A stretch of 64,000 nt of DNA from Amanita rubescens. Taxonomy: Eukaryota > Basidiomycota > Agaricomycetes > Agaricales > Amanitaceae. Each line of letters begins with the position of its first letter. Within the stretch, counting starts at the first letter, position 1. The notes beneath the pieces are model-generated. The model was not told the origin of the DNA, searched no databases, and saw only the letters and a program-made list of their open reading frames with translations. Shown here one piece after another: positions 23,401-32,522 of this stretch. The DNA is taken from contig WION01000067.1 of the NCBI GenBank assembly GCA_015039365.1, positions 124,001 through 188,000 on the forward strand, read 5' to 3'. The position numbers and the translations under genes were made by a program.

Positions 23401-25747
23401 AACTGCCGTGGTGTGACGCATTATTCGAGGGATAACGGACGTTCATGGCGCCATGTCGAGGACTACGTCAGGAACTGCGCGTGGGTTCGGGATCACCGTC
23501 TCGACGCAGACCCCAACGAAATTATTTGCGAATCGTACCGCGACAAGACCGGAAACCAGCAGTACTTTAGGGATAACAACCCCTTAGAGCTGGTAACGGG
23601 CACCAATTTCTTTGAGAAGAAGAGAAGGGTGTTTGAAAACGTTGTTGGATTTGCCAAGTTTTCAGAGTACTTGGTGGTTGCCGCGGTATGTGGGTTTTGT
23701 GACTTTGTGGAGGACCTTTGCGCTGACGAGTGTTCAAGGTGATCCCTGAAAGGCATGCACTTGATCTGCAAGTTTCGTTGGACGGCGTGAGGTTTGCAGA
23801 GGGCAAGTTCCCACCTAGCTTACATCCAACGGCGCACGTACGTTTATTTGATTCGTTCGCTCGGCACCGCTGCTGACCCACCTTCGTAGGCGTATACCGT
23901 TCTCGAGTCAAGCACGGGATCCCTCTTTTTCCATATGACCATGTCCGAGCCACCAGCACCCTACTGGGGAACCATCCTCAAGTCCAACTCAAACGGAACT
24001 TACTTTGGAGTTGCACTTGAATATGCGAACCGGGATGAGCGGGGATACGTTGATTTTGAAAAGATGATTGGGTTGGATGGTATTGCGTTGGTGAACGTTG
24101 TAGCGAACGCGGATGAAGCGGCGATAACGGGCAAGAAGCTGTTACAAACAAAAATTACGCACAACGATGGTGAGTAGTACTGTGCCGCCTGCAGGGAAGG
24201 TCCTTAAATTTGCCTTAGGGAGCACGTGGAAGCCATTGTCGTCTCCCAAACTTGATTCGCTTGGTATGGAGTACGATTGCTCCGATGCCGTAAGTTGTTC
24301 TCTGTTACCCGTTTCCTCCAGTTAATGGAAGTTGAAGCAGTCATGTGCATTGCATATTCACGGCTACACGGAGAGGACGGACCCCAGAGCTACTTATAGC
24401 AGTCCATCTGTCGTCGGTCTTCTGATGGCTGTAGGGAACGTCGGCCAGTCTTTGGCACCCTACACTGAGAGCGACACGTTCCTCAGCCGGGATGCTGGAT
24501 TCACTTGGCAAGAAGTTCACAAGGATGCTCATCTCTGGGAGTTTGGTGACTCGGGCTCTCTGCTCGTTATGGCAAACGATGAAAAGCCCGTAGATCACGT
24601 CTTGTACAGCAAAGACGAGGGTTTGAACTGGAACGAGTACCAATTCACCAAGGACAAGGTTCGCGTTACGTCAATTGTGACGGTTCCGATGGACACGAGC
24701 CGGAGGTTCATTTTGATGGGGTACTATCCCCAGTCGCCGGGCACCAGCGTGATCGTTCATCTTGATTTTACCGCGCTTACTGCAAAGAAATGCAAGTGAC
24801 ATTCAAATATCAGTGCCATTATTCTCTAACATCGTTGAATTGGCAGGCAAAGTCAGTGTTGAGGATCCGGGCAAGGATGATTTCGAACTGTGGAGCCCAA
24901 GTGAGGAAAGGAAGGAAATTTGCTTGTTCGGTCGAAGAGTGAGAATGCTCGTTGGAATAAGAATGACTGCACGCTTACAGTTTTTTCTAGGTGTTCTATC
25001 ACCGTCGGAGAAGAGAGAATGATTGTGTTGTCGGCAACCAACCTAAAGCAGCAGAACGCGTTGTCGAAAATTGTGCATGTTCCGCATCGGACTTTGAATG
25101 GTGCGTCCTGAAAAGAAAAAAAATCGAGCAAAGCCTTACAAGAGTTCTTGCAGTGAATTCAACTTTGTCAAGGATGATAGAGACCAATGTGTTCCTGTCC
25201 CGGGAACTACGCCGCTCCCAGATGACGATTCGTGCAAAAATGGCGAAGATTACTGGTATGAACGGACAGGGTACAGGAAGATTCCCTATTCGAGCTGCGA
25301 GAATGGTGACACACGCCATCTCGGTACTCGACACGTTTGCCCTGGATTCAAATCACATGGTGCAATATTCTGGATGTTCATGATCTTGGTTCCGTTTGCA
25401 TTTACTGCACTCGTCGCGTATTACTATTACCGCCGAAGCGGCTTGACAAGAGGGTAAGTTTTTCTGGTCAACTCGATGATCATTAAAGTCTTACAAATTG
25501 GGAACAATATAGAACTATCCGGTTACCAACCGACAACCTGCGAGGACAACAATTTCAATTTCAGGGAGATTCTGGGATGCTGGCTACTCTTCAATCGGTG
25601 CCTTGGTACCTTATGGGCCTTACTGGCATCGCTTTGGAATGGCTCTCGTCCCAGTTTGATACAGTGGCTAGGCGTGCTCAGAGAGGATACAGAAATGTGC
25701 CGATTGATGAAGACGCACAAATTCTTCGGTTTGAGGATGAGGAATAA
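20463..25747 (+). CDS. VPS10: VPS10/sortilin-type vacuolar sorting receptor
   Basis: Type I receptor that carries vacuolar hydrolases such as carboxypeptidase Y from the Golgi to endosomes. I resolve 17 exons: 20463-20618, 20684-20818, 20887-21090, 21142-22208, 22267-22507, 22564-22673, 22726-22945, 22997-23047, 23095-23685, 23739-23837, 23890-24169, 24219-24289, 24338-24791, 24847-24938, 24991-25100, 25154-25453, 25513-25747. All are phase-consistent, giving 1471 residues, normal for fungal Vps10. Visible parts: signal peptide ([13 protein letters not shown]), two Vps10 beta-propeller domains with repeated S-x-D-x-G-x-(T/S)-W Asp-boxes, each followed by a Cys-rich 10CC module ([12 protein letters not shown] and [13 protein letters not shown]), one membrane helix near 1364-1387 ([20 protein letters not shown]) and an acidic-ended cytosolic tail. 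One intron (24792-24846) appears to use a GC donor. Broken copies of this gene lie downstream. Confidence 0.93.
24792..24846 (+). other. Probable GC-AG intron in VPS10
   Basis: The exon ends AAAT and the intron begins GCAAGT, ending GGCAG. Only this split keeps the conserved [11 protein letters not shown] reading; the nearby GT (two bases further) gives an immediate stop with the available acceptors. GCAAGT is the usual form of the rare GC donor. Confidence 0.6.
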
Positions 25748-26173
25748 AGGGTTAGATGGGCGATGTTCGTTCGTATGATCTGTCTTGCTTACTTGACTAG
25801 TGGGTATTTATTAGATACGCTATGGCTGAGTGGTATGTACTACAAGTAATGGACTGCAAGTTCGTTGTAAGAGTATCGTGCTCCTAGTCAACAGAACATA
25901 ACAACAACGATTACTGCACTTCTTTCACGGCGTTAGTCACTAAGGGCCGATGGGTTTAGGCTCGGCTAACTAATTCCGGGAATCAAAAAAGGAGCTTGCT
26001 ATCATACGTTCGGTGAAAGTATGTTACCGTTACGAACGTCCTCCTGCCCCAGCACGTCGAGCCGAGAGGTTGGAGTCCAAAACTCTCTCTAAGGTAATAC
26101 TTCGCATTGTCATGGAGAAAGGCCGGGGTCCTCTCAAGCCCTACAACTTATCACTACGTATTATCGCAGAATC
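25748..26173. other. VPS10 3' flank and spacer
   Basis: The first 110 bp or so after the VPS10 stop recur after the broken copies at 27180 and 29090. After that no gene is seen until the HNH-type fragment. Confidence 0.5.
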
Positions 26174-26518
26174 ATGGCCCATGTCACCGTTCCCCGAGGT
26201 CACGTTGGGCTGGTTCTTCTGCAGAACGGAAATTCGACCTTCTATCTGGAGATCCCTTTGAATACCATCAATGGGTTATGTTTGAGGCCCCGCAAGTATC
26301 TCCGCTTCCTTGGTTGGTGCATCCTTGGCGTTGAAGGTGTACTGGCTCTTCAAGCTGCCGGCGATGGGATTAGTGACAACGCCGCATCAGAACGGCATCC
26401 CCTGCGACAGAAACCATCTCCTCGTCTGCAATTCGTCCACGCCGTTGGGGTAATCATCGTTCTATCATACTCGGGATGTCAGTGTCGCCGCGCTATTTTG
26501 CCATGGTCCTCTTCCTGA
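26174..26518 (+). pseudogene. N-terminal fragment of an HNH-family protein
   Basis: Frame starting with ATG at 26174 reads LVLLQNGNSTFYLEIPLNTI, then CLRPRKYLRFLGWCILGV. This matches the N-terminal part of the HNH-family gene at 38.3-39.6 kb (ALSIPFNDIERLSVRPVKWLRF). The similarity stops after about 60 residues and no HNH domain follows, so I read it as a truncated copy. Confidence 0.45.
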
Positions 26519-26903
26519 CGAGCTTGTCTTCCGCAATGATGTCTTGTTGTTTCTCTCGATCGAAACTGTAGCATCTGAGCAAATGGTCGAATGGGAAGGG
26601 AGGCTGTAGAAATTCATCTGTGTGACCGAGGGCGAGCTTGTACTGGGCTAGGGAAAGGTGGAGATAGGCAGCTCGTTCGGGATTTCCATGTGCTAAGAGG
26701 TATAAGGGAGCAATGGTGTACGGAGGAATGAAGACCTGTGAAAACTCGTTGAGGAACATGAGAACATATAGAGGTAGGCAGGGCGAGGTGGCAGCACGGT
26801 TAAAGGAGCAGTAGAGCCAGTTCCAATCGAGAGACAGGAAAGCCAGTGTGAGATTTTGTCTGGCGCTGACTCTACGTCGTGCCAGTGATGAGGATGAGTA
26901 CAC
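26493..26903 (-). CDS. Unknown protein fragment on the minus strand
   Basis: A 136-codon frame whose second part looks like a terminal exon (PPYTIAPLYLLAHGNPERAA, HLSLAQYKLALGHTDEFLQ), with a possible acceptor TTTTCACAG before it. Its first codon is not ATG and no 5' exon is found. Overlaps the HNH-type fragment by 26 bp at the 3' end. Function unknown. Confidence 0.3.
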   Translation of the reverse strand: MYSSSSLARRRVSARQNLTLAFLSLDWNWLYCSFNRAATSPCLPLYVLMFLNEFSQVFIPPYTIAPLYLLAHGNPERAAYLHLSLAQYKLALGHTDEFLQPPFPFDHLLRCYSFDREKQQDIIAEDKLVRKRTMAK

Positions 26904-27048
26904 TCGATATCGTCTAGGCTGTTGACATCGAGGAGCCTAAGGAAGTGGTGGCAGGGCCCAGCAGACCGCTCGCGTCACTGAACCAAACAATGGACTTGCC
27001 CAGCCCCACGCGCTTGTACTCCCTGCCGCACACTGTTTCCCTCCCGAC

Positions 27049-27243
27049 ATGGGCCTTACTAGGGTACCAGTTTGATTCAGTGGCTAGGCGTGCTCAGAGA
27101 GGATACAGAAATGTGACGAAGACGCACAAATTCTTCGGTTTGAGGATGAGGAATAATGGGTTAGATGTTCGTATGATCTGTCTTGCTTACTTGACTAGTG
27201 GGTATTTATTAGGCTGAGTGGTATGTACTACAAGTAATGGACT
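27049..27243 (+). pseudogene. VPS10 3'-end fragment
   Basis: Nearly identical to the end of VPS10 and its 3' flank (compare 25605-25854): the codons for [15 protein letters not shown], a 10-bp deletion, then [11 protein letters not shown], the stop and about 100 bp beyond. The upstream body of the gene is missing, so it is a dead fragment. Confidence 0.85.
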
Positions 27244-27604
27244 CTGCACTAGGCTGCGGCAGCTTTATTCCCTCAGTTCACATACAACACGTTCTCTGCC
27301 GAACTAGCAGCCGTGTGCCATCACCGACTCCAACAGCAACGAACTCCCAGACGCTCAATACCATCAATGTCGCTTAGGCCTTGGTTTGATGTGTAAAGTC
27401 ATTTACTGCGCCGTGAGAGGAAGCAGCTCGACGATGAAGAATTCTTACACCATGATAAAGAGTCAGGAAGGAAGAGTATGGCCTGGGGTATGGTGCGGGC
27501 AATTGAGCGACACCGAAAGATAAGCCGAGCGGATGGCACCTGGTCGGTGACGTATTCATCAATGCGGTAGATCTGCTGACTGCTGTGGATTGATTTGCTA
27601 GCGC

Positions 27605-27610
27605 TATAAA
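27605..27610 (+). promoter_or_regulatory. TATA box of hairpin gene 1
   Basis: CTATAAAATCAGG, 62 bp before the ATG at 27672. The same 13 bases precede hairpin gene 2 at almost the same distance. Confidence 0.6.
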
Positions 27611-27671
27611 ATCAGGTTGCGTCCCATCCTGGCGGCCCTCAGAAGTGCTGGTCACTCTCAATCCTCCAACA

Positions 27672-28091
27672 ATGTTGCGCATTCTCTTGCTCTGCCTTCT
27701 TCTAAGCATCGTTGCCATCCTCCCTGCCCTCTCTGCGCCCACCCCGGGCAATAACGTGGATATGATCCGGAAGAAGCAAGAGGACAGACAATCCAAGTGC
27801 CACGCTCAGTGTGCCCACTTGGAAGACAACGTAGAGGAATATCACAAGTGCTTTTCCCAGTGCCTCATGGGTAATATCAAAGAAGATCAAAGAAGTAGAG
27901 CTGCTAGCAGAAGTTCCAAGGGAGCTGAAGAGGATAGTAATGTAGGTAACAATGATTTGACCAAATCTCTCCATAGCTCACTACTCAATCGAATCGCAGC
28001 ATTGACCCCTGGCGGTCCTCAGACTCTTCAGTTCATGGGTTGCTTCCGGGACTATCATAGTGTTATATTCCGCAGACGCAGTGTATCATGA
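27672..28091 (+). CDS. Small secreted protein with a paired C-x3-C hairpin motif, copy 1
   Basis: Uninterrupted frame of 139 codons. Residues 1-20 are a strong signal peptide (LRILLLCLLLSIVAILPALS). The mature part has just four closely spaced cysteines in the pattern C-x3-C-x12-C-x3-C (CHAQC and CFSQC), flanked by charged residues with helical tendency. That is the spacing of helical-hairpin (alpha-hairpinin-like) peptides with two disulfides. It is followed by a polar Ser-rich region, then a GNNDLT(K/T)SLHSS block shared with copy 2. Compared with copy 2, the reading frame shifts by one base near 28010, so the C-terminal 25 residues are unrelated to copy 2, and the copy 2-like frame continues separately to 28242. 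Function unknown; fungal small secreted proteins of this size are often surface or host-interaction proteins (inference only). Confidence 0.55.
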   Translation: MLRILLLCLLLSIVAILPALSAPTPGNNVDMIRKKQEDRQSKCHAQCAHLEDNVEEYHKCFSQCLMGNIKEDQRSRAASRSSKGAEEDSNVGNNDLTKSLHSSLLNRIAALTPGGPQTLQFMGCFRDYHSVIFRRRSVS

Positions 28092-28179
28092 GTTGGGATG
28101 TACGCGTACGGTAGTTCCCCGGGCCGGCACTCAGAATGTACTTTTTGAATTTATTGACGAAACGAGTAAAATATCAGAT

Positions 28180-29211
28180 GCGCTTGCAGAGGATATGCTT
28201 CTTGAAGATTCTGCTGCGATGGTCATTGAACACCCGAATTGACACTAGCAACCAGTATGTGAGTTTATAGTTTCTTCTGGTCGAAATCGAATCTAGACGT
28301 GCATGGAGCTGTATGGTAACACTATCAGGCACCTCGTGCAAGCAGGATAGAGGACGGGGATTCGGCTGCACAGACATTGTACGTATCGGTTTTGCCTAAT
28401 TTCAAGAACTAACGTTCTCCACAAGTTAGACTTACTGCGCCAAAGATGCTTTCAGCGACGAGCCTCAACTGCCCATAATTCCAAAGACTTTAAACATGAA
28501 GCCCACGAAAACCTCATTCATTTACTGCGTTTCCTTTGAGACATCCTCCACCCTGTTATTCGGCCCTCGGATTCCAGCTACCTTTTCTCCTCTACAGATT
28601 TTTTTCAATGAATATACCAAAGTCGCGAGGGAAGGTCGTTGCGATGATGGACATGTCGCCTTCCAGTAACGGCGAAATGTGGGATTTGTGACTTTTGCAC
28701 GAGCGTTCAAGCTGGACCGTCCCTAAAAGGCGCGCACTTGATCGTCGGACAGGGCAAATTTCCACCTACTAGCTGAGATCCAACGGCACACGTACGTTTA
28801 TTTGATTGCTTCACTCGGCACCACTGCTGACCCACCTTCGTCGATTTTGAAAAGGTGATGATATTATGCATAATGATAGTGAGTAGTGCAGTGCCGCTGC
28901 AGGGAAAGACCTTAAATTTGCCTTAGGGAGCACGTCGCTACTCTTCAATCGGTGTCCTGGTACCTTACTAGCATCGGTTGGATCTCGCCCTGGATTGATA
29001 CGGTGACTAGGCGTGCTCAGAGAGGATACATAAATGTCCCGATTGACGAAGACGCACAAATTCTTCGGTTTGAGGACGAGGAATAAAGGGTTGTATGGGC
29101 GGCGTATCATGTCCGTTCGTATGATCTGTCTTGCTGACTTGACCAATGAATATTTACATTTATTAGATACGCTATCATGGAGTGGTATGTGCTTCAAGTA
29201 ATGGGTTGCAA
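28180..29211 (+). pseudogene. Internally deleted VPS10 pseudogene that kept its introns
   Basis: Starts inside VPS10 exon 2 (GCGCTTGCAGAGGATATGC against GCGCTTGCAAAGGATATAC), keeps intron 2 and intron 3, then parts of exon 4, 9-12 and 17, and about 120 bp of the 3' flank, ending like VPS10 with [13 protein letters not shown] and stop. The 4.9-kb gene has shrunk to about 1 kb through several deletions, and frames are broken throughout. Retained introns show DNA-level duplication, not reverse transcription. Confidence 0.9.
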
Positions 29212-29676
29212 GAGTGCTCCTTGTCGACAGAACACATCAGCGATACTGCCGTACTAGACAGCGTTATTCCCTCGGTCCACATCGTTCGCATACAATACGT
29301 TCTCTGCCGAGCCAGCAGCCGTGGACGAAAACCGCCATCCCCGACTGGCAACAGCAACGGTTTCCCAGACGCTCACAAGTGCACTGCCATGGTTAGATGC
29401 AACAACACCATCAATATCGCTTTGGCCTTGGTTTGATGTGTAAAGTCAAGCGAAGTCCTTTACTCTGTCAGGTTGCGTCGGGAGAGGAAGCCACTCGACC
29501 ATAAAGGATTCTCACTGACTTGATCCACAGAATACACTATGGTAATGGCAAGATCAGGAAGGAATCATCGGGGAATGGTGCGGGCAATTGAGCGACATCA
29601 ATGCCAAGAGATAGCCGAGCGGCACCTGGTCACAAGGAATGCGGTAGATCTGCTGACTGCTGTGGATTGCTAGTTC
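29212..29676. repeat. Spacer repeated before both hairpin genes
   Basis: The stretch with TATTCCCTC, CGTTCTCTGCCGA, AGCAGCCGTG, CCCAGACGCTCA and CCTTGGTTTGATGTGTAAAG occurs here and at 27255-27400, in the same order before hairpin genes 2 and 1. It marks the duplicated unit. No gene seen in it. Confidence 0.75.
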
Positions 29677-29682
29677 TATAAA
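29677..29682 (+). promoter_or_regulatory. TATA box of hairpin gene 2
   Basis: CTATAAAATCAGG, 59 bp before the ATG at 29741, as in copy 1. Confidence 0.6.
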
Positions 29683-29740
29683 ATCAGGTCGCCTCCCATC
29701 TCGGCCCTCAGAAGTGCTGGTCACTCCCCGTCCTCCAACA

Positions 29741-30280
29741 ATGTTGCGCATTCTCTTGCTCTGCCTTCTTCTAAGCATCGTTGCTATCCTCCCTACCCTC
29801 TCTATCCCCATCAACAACAATGATGGTCACGATCTCAAACCACTGGCGGATGTGATCGACAAGAAGCAGGGGGACAGATATTCCGAGTGCAACAAAAAGT
29901 GTACCATGTGGAGAAAGAAAAACGACATGAAGAAGTATTCTGAGTGCCTTAACAAGTGCCTCAGGGAGTATGCGCAAAAAGATCAAGCTGATAGCGGAGG
30001 TTCCAAGGGAACTGAAGAGACTCAAGAGAGTGGTAAAGTAGGTAACAATGATTTGACCACGTCTCTCCATAGCTCACTCAATCGAATGGCAGCATTGACC
30101 CGCTGGTGGTCCTCAGACTCTTCAGTTTCGTCGGTTGCTCCCGGGATTATAGTGTTGTATTCCGCAGACGCAGAGTATCATGAGTTGGGACGTACGATAG
30201 CAGATGTAATTCCCCGGGCTGGCGCTCAGAATGTACTTTTTTTGACTTCATTGACGAAATCGACCCAGTTTTGGATTTAG
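29741..30280 (+). CDS. Small secreted protein with a paired C-x3-C hairpin motif, copy 2
   Basis: Frame of 179 codons. The signal peptide is almost identical to copy 1 (MLRILLLCLLLSIVAILP). The mature part has the four-cysteine pattern C-x3-C-x14-C-x3-C (CNKKC and CLNKC) in a strongly basic, helix-prone segment, two residues longer between the pairs than copy 1. Cysteines and signal peptide are kept while intervening residues differ a lot, which suggests the fold is under selection and the surface is diversifying (inference). The polar middle and the SLHSSLNR block match copy 1. The C-terminal 60 residues (YSADAEYHELGR, PRAGAQNVLF) match a second frame behind copy 1, so this is probably the original full-length form. 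Confidence 0.6.
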   Translation: MLRILLLCLLLSIVAILPTLSIPINNNDGHDLKPLADVIDKKQGDRYSECNKKCTMWRKKNDMKKYSECLNKCLREYAQKDQADSGGSKGTEETQESGKVGNNDLTTSLHSSLNRMAALTRWWSSDSSVSSVAPGIIVLYSADAEYHELGRTIADVIPRAGAQNVLFLTSLTKSTQFWI

Positions 30281-30898
30281 TTTCACACCGCGCGCGTTTG
30301 TCGTTCCACCACAAACACGGCAGTGTCGAACCCGTCTCCGGAATCTATGCTCCTCTTTGATGTTTGCCGAAAGAGGGTCACCCGTACCTATATCCGCCTC
30401 TTTGTGGCATGCTTGGATCTCTCCTTGGGCTGCTGCTAGTAGGCGAATCCTCGGACACAGACTCGTTGTGGGTCGCTTCGATCGCGCCCGCGTCTCCCAA
30501 GTTGCTGGTACTAGCCTAGACTCGTGCCAACTCACTCGTACTAGACCATCGCAAGACTTTATATTGTAACATTGAATTGGACAAGGCGAGCGTGCTGAAT
30601 AAGGACGAGATAGACCCGCGGTTGGCGCAGTCGGAGCAGGATCCTTAGTCGCTGAGGGGTGTGGTGGGCGGTGCTTTTTTTCGTTGTCGTCATTTTTTTT
30701 GGCTCAAGTTATTACGTCAAGGTACAGGAACCTTCACTTGAATATGACGCATTGCAAGTAATGGAAGATCCGGCGTGGCTCAGTACTCCCGTTACTTCTC
30801 CCTCCCGTACGTCCCGCTGTTGCTCAAGCTAGCGTACTACAACGGTTGTCCACGAGCAGTCCGGTAAAGAGGCGAAAGACAAGTGGGGCACGATCGGA
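30281..30898. other. Intergenic region
   Basis: No supported gene. Contains T-rich runs (30675-30702) and an A-box-like string near 30617, but no tRNA fold or B box. Confidence 0.45.
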
Positions 30899-30990
30899 GG
30901 GTATTTCAGAAATTACGACATGCGAGAATTTGTGAAAACTATGCGCATCCCATTGATAATGCAATAATGGCTTTTGTACGCTACCACTAG
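30899..30990 (+). pseudogene. Relic of the small secreted Cys protein gene
   Basis: GGGTATTTCAGAAATTA, GACATGCGAG and AATGGCTTTTGTACGCT match, in order, the 3' half of the gene at 39887-40370 (40228-40323). Frames are broken. It sits before a Knh1-like gene exactly as the intact gene does at 40 kb, so both belonged to one duplicated block. Confidence 0.7.
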
Positions 30991-31124
30991 CATTGTTACA
31001 GATATAGTGTGGACGATCGACGATTTTGTTACTACTAATGTAAATGGTATCCTCTGGCCTAGTAATGCTACCCTGAACCCAGTCAAAAGAAGGTTGACTC
31101 GTAATCATCGCAAAAATTACATCC

Positions 31125-31975
31125 TTAAAAAAACGCTATGAAAACTGGTGCACATATGCTTAATAGCAAGCCGGGCACGAAGGGGGTATAGAGCGCGGCA
31201 CTATTAGATGTATTAGTAGGTAATATGCTCGCAGATGCAGTCGTGCTAGGGGTGATTTCGGTCGTCGTGGGAGAGGTTGGATTGGTAGTGATCGAATTGG
31301 TGGCGGTCGGATTAGTGGAGGCCGAATTGCCAGAGGTCGAATTGGAAGGGGGCGGGGCAGTGCCTCCATTGCTGAGATACGCAGGAGGTGGGACAGCCGT
31401 CGACGGGTCGTTGAGATTGCCAACACCCCAGGGAATCGCTTCACCTGTGCCTGGCTGCGTCGCGTTGGGCGGAGGTGTTGTCTGCCCAGAGCTAGAAGCA
31501 ATAGTAAACCGCGCTGTCCATTGCTTGTTGACAGCAACAGGCGACGTGAACTGGTAAAAGTAGATTGCAGAGTTGGGTGTAACCTAATACATAAGCATGG
31601 TTCAGCTTGGAGGTGGCTGAATTTTTTTAAAACAAAAATTTCACCTGAGGGCAAGTCCAAACGAAGGATCCGGATGTCGTTCCATCCTGGTTCTGTGCCA
31701 CGGCTGACGCGCGAGTGAGCAAAAGAAAAAGTAGAGAAGCGTCGGTACATACTAGTCAAGGGAATCATGTCATAATTATCGCCAGTCATGAGCTGAATTG
31801 ACATGTTCTTCCAGGTGGTGGAGGAACTTGTGTCCCCAACCCAGCCAATTGCACAATTGCTACCGGCGTTGGCGGCATAGCCTGGTGCAGGGACGGTAGG
31901 CGTGACGTCCGCTACTACTATCAAGGAGGCGGGCAGGATGGCGAGAATCGCGATTAAAGGGACCTTGGAGAACAT
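31125..31975 (-). CDS. Ser/Thr-rich GPI-anchored Kre9/Knh1-like surface protein, copy 1
   Basis: Three exons, 31975-31753, 31703-31645 and 31583-31125, with introns of 49 and 61 bp; 246 residues. Signal peptide (LIAILAILPASLIVVA), then one Kre9/Knh1-type beta domain: DVTPTVPAPG, GWVGDTSSSTTWKNMSIQLM, TCPQVTPNSAIYFYQFTSP, TARFTIAS. A Pro-rich hinge and a long Ser/Thr/Asn-rich stalk follow, ending in a hydrophobic tail (PFVPGLLLSICAPVFIAFF) that fits a GPI-anchor signal. Family members sit in the outer plasma membrane or wall and are heavily O-glycosylated. All splice junctions are in frame, so it should be functional, unlike copy 2. Confidence 0.85.
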
Positions 31976-32522
31976 TGCACCTAAGGTAATAAAAAGTGTG
32001 AAAAAGCGAAATTTGGTTGACTCGGACTAGCGTACAGTTATTCAAAAGGAGTGGAGGGTTCAAAAGAGTGGAAGTGGTTGCTAAGGTAGCCTAATCGTGA
32101 GACGCGTTAAACTGTCAAATCTTTCAAACATGACCGCCCTCGACTCGATTTGGCTAGCAGTGAACTAGTGACGTCATGCATCATATTGATCATCATGCTC
32201 ACGAGCTGTTAGGACATTTCTCTCAACAATGTCCAGTCCATCCCCGCATCGTCAAACTTTTGCCTCTGCCAGTATGGAACGCGGAGACAAGTTCATGGAT
32301 CTCGCCGAAAATGAAGAAAACTGTCAATTCCTGCAGGAAGATCGAAATAACATCTCTGCCGCTTGGCGGCCCATACCAGCCAAGTCAGGTGCGGAAACGT
32401 GGATGCGTTGCCCAGATACATATTATTATTCGAAAAGATTAAGTACTTAGCTAAGTTAATACCAACGTGATATATATACACCTTGTACAATAAATCATGA
32501 GATCATTCCCAGAATAAAACTT
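31976..32522. other. Intergenic region with a VPS10 relic
   Basis: Promoter side of the Knh1-like gene, and the 3' flank of the membrane-protein gene. The only recognisable content is the VPS10 fragment at 32282-32330. Confidence 0.5.
32282..32330 (+). pseudogene. VPS10 exon 6 fragment
   Basis: GGAGACAAGTTCATGGAT then GAAGAAAACTGTCAAT match VPS10 exon 6 (22601-22650), the 10CC part reading [16 protein letters not shown], with a handful of substitutions over about 49 bp. Confidence 0.75.

Noticed and set aside
27049..29211. Processed (reverse-transcribed) VPS10 pseudogene
   Set aside because: VPS10 introns 2 and 3 are still present in the copy and there is no poly-A tail, so it is a DNA-level duplicate.
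30610..30660. A-box-like string TGGCGCAGTCGG suggesting a tRNA
   Set aside because: No B box and no cloverleaf-forming arms in the following 80 bases.
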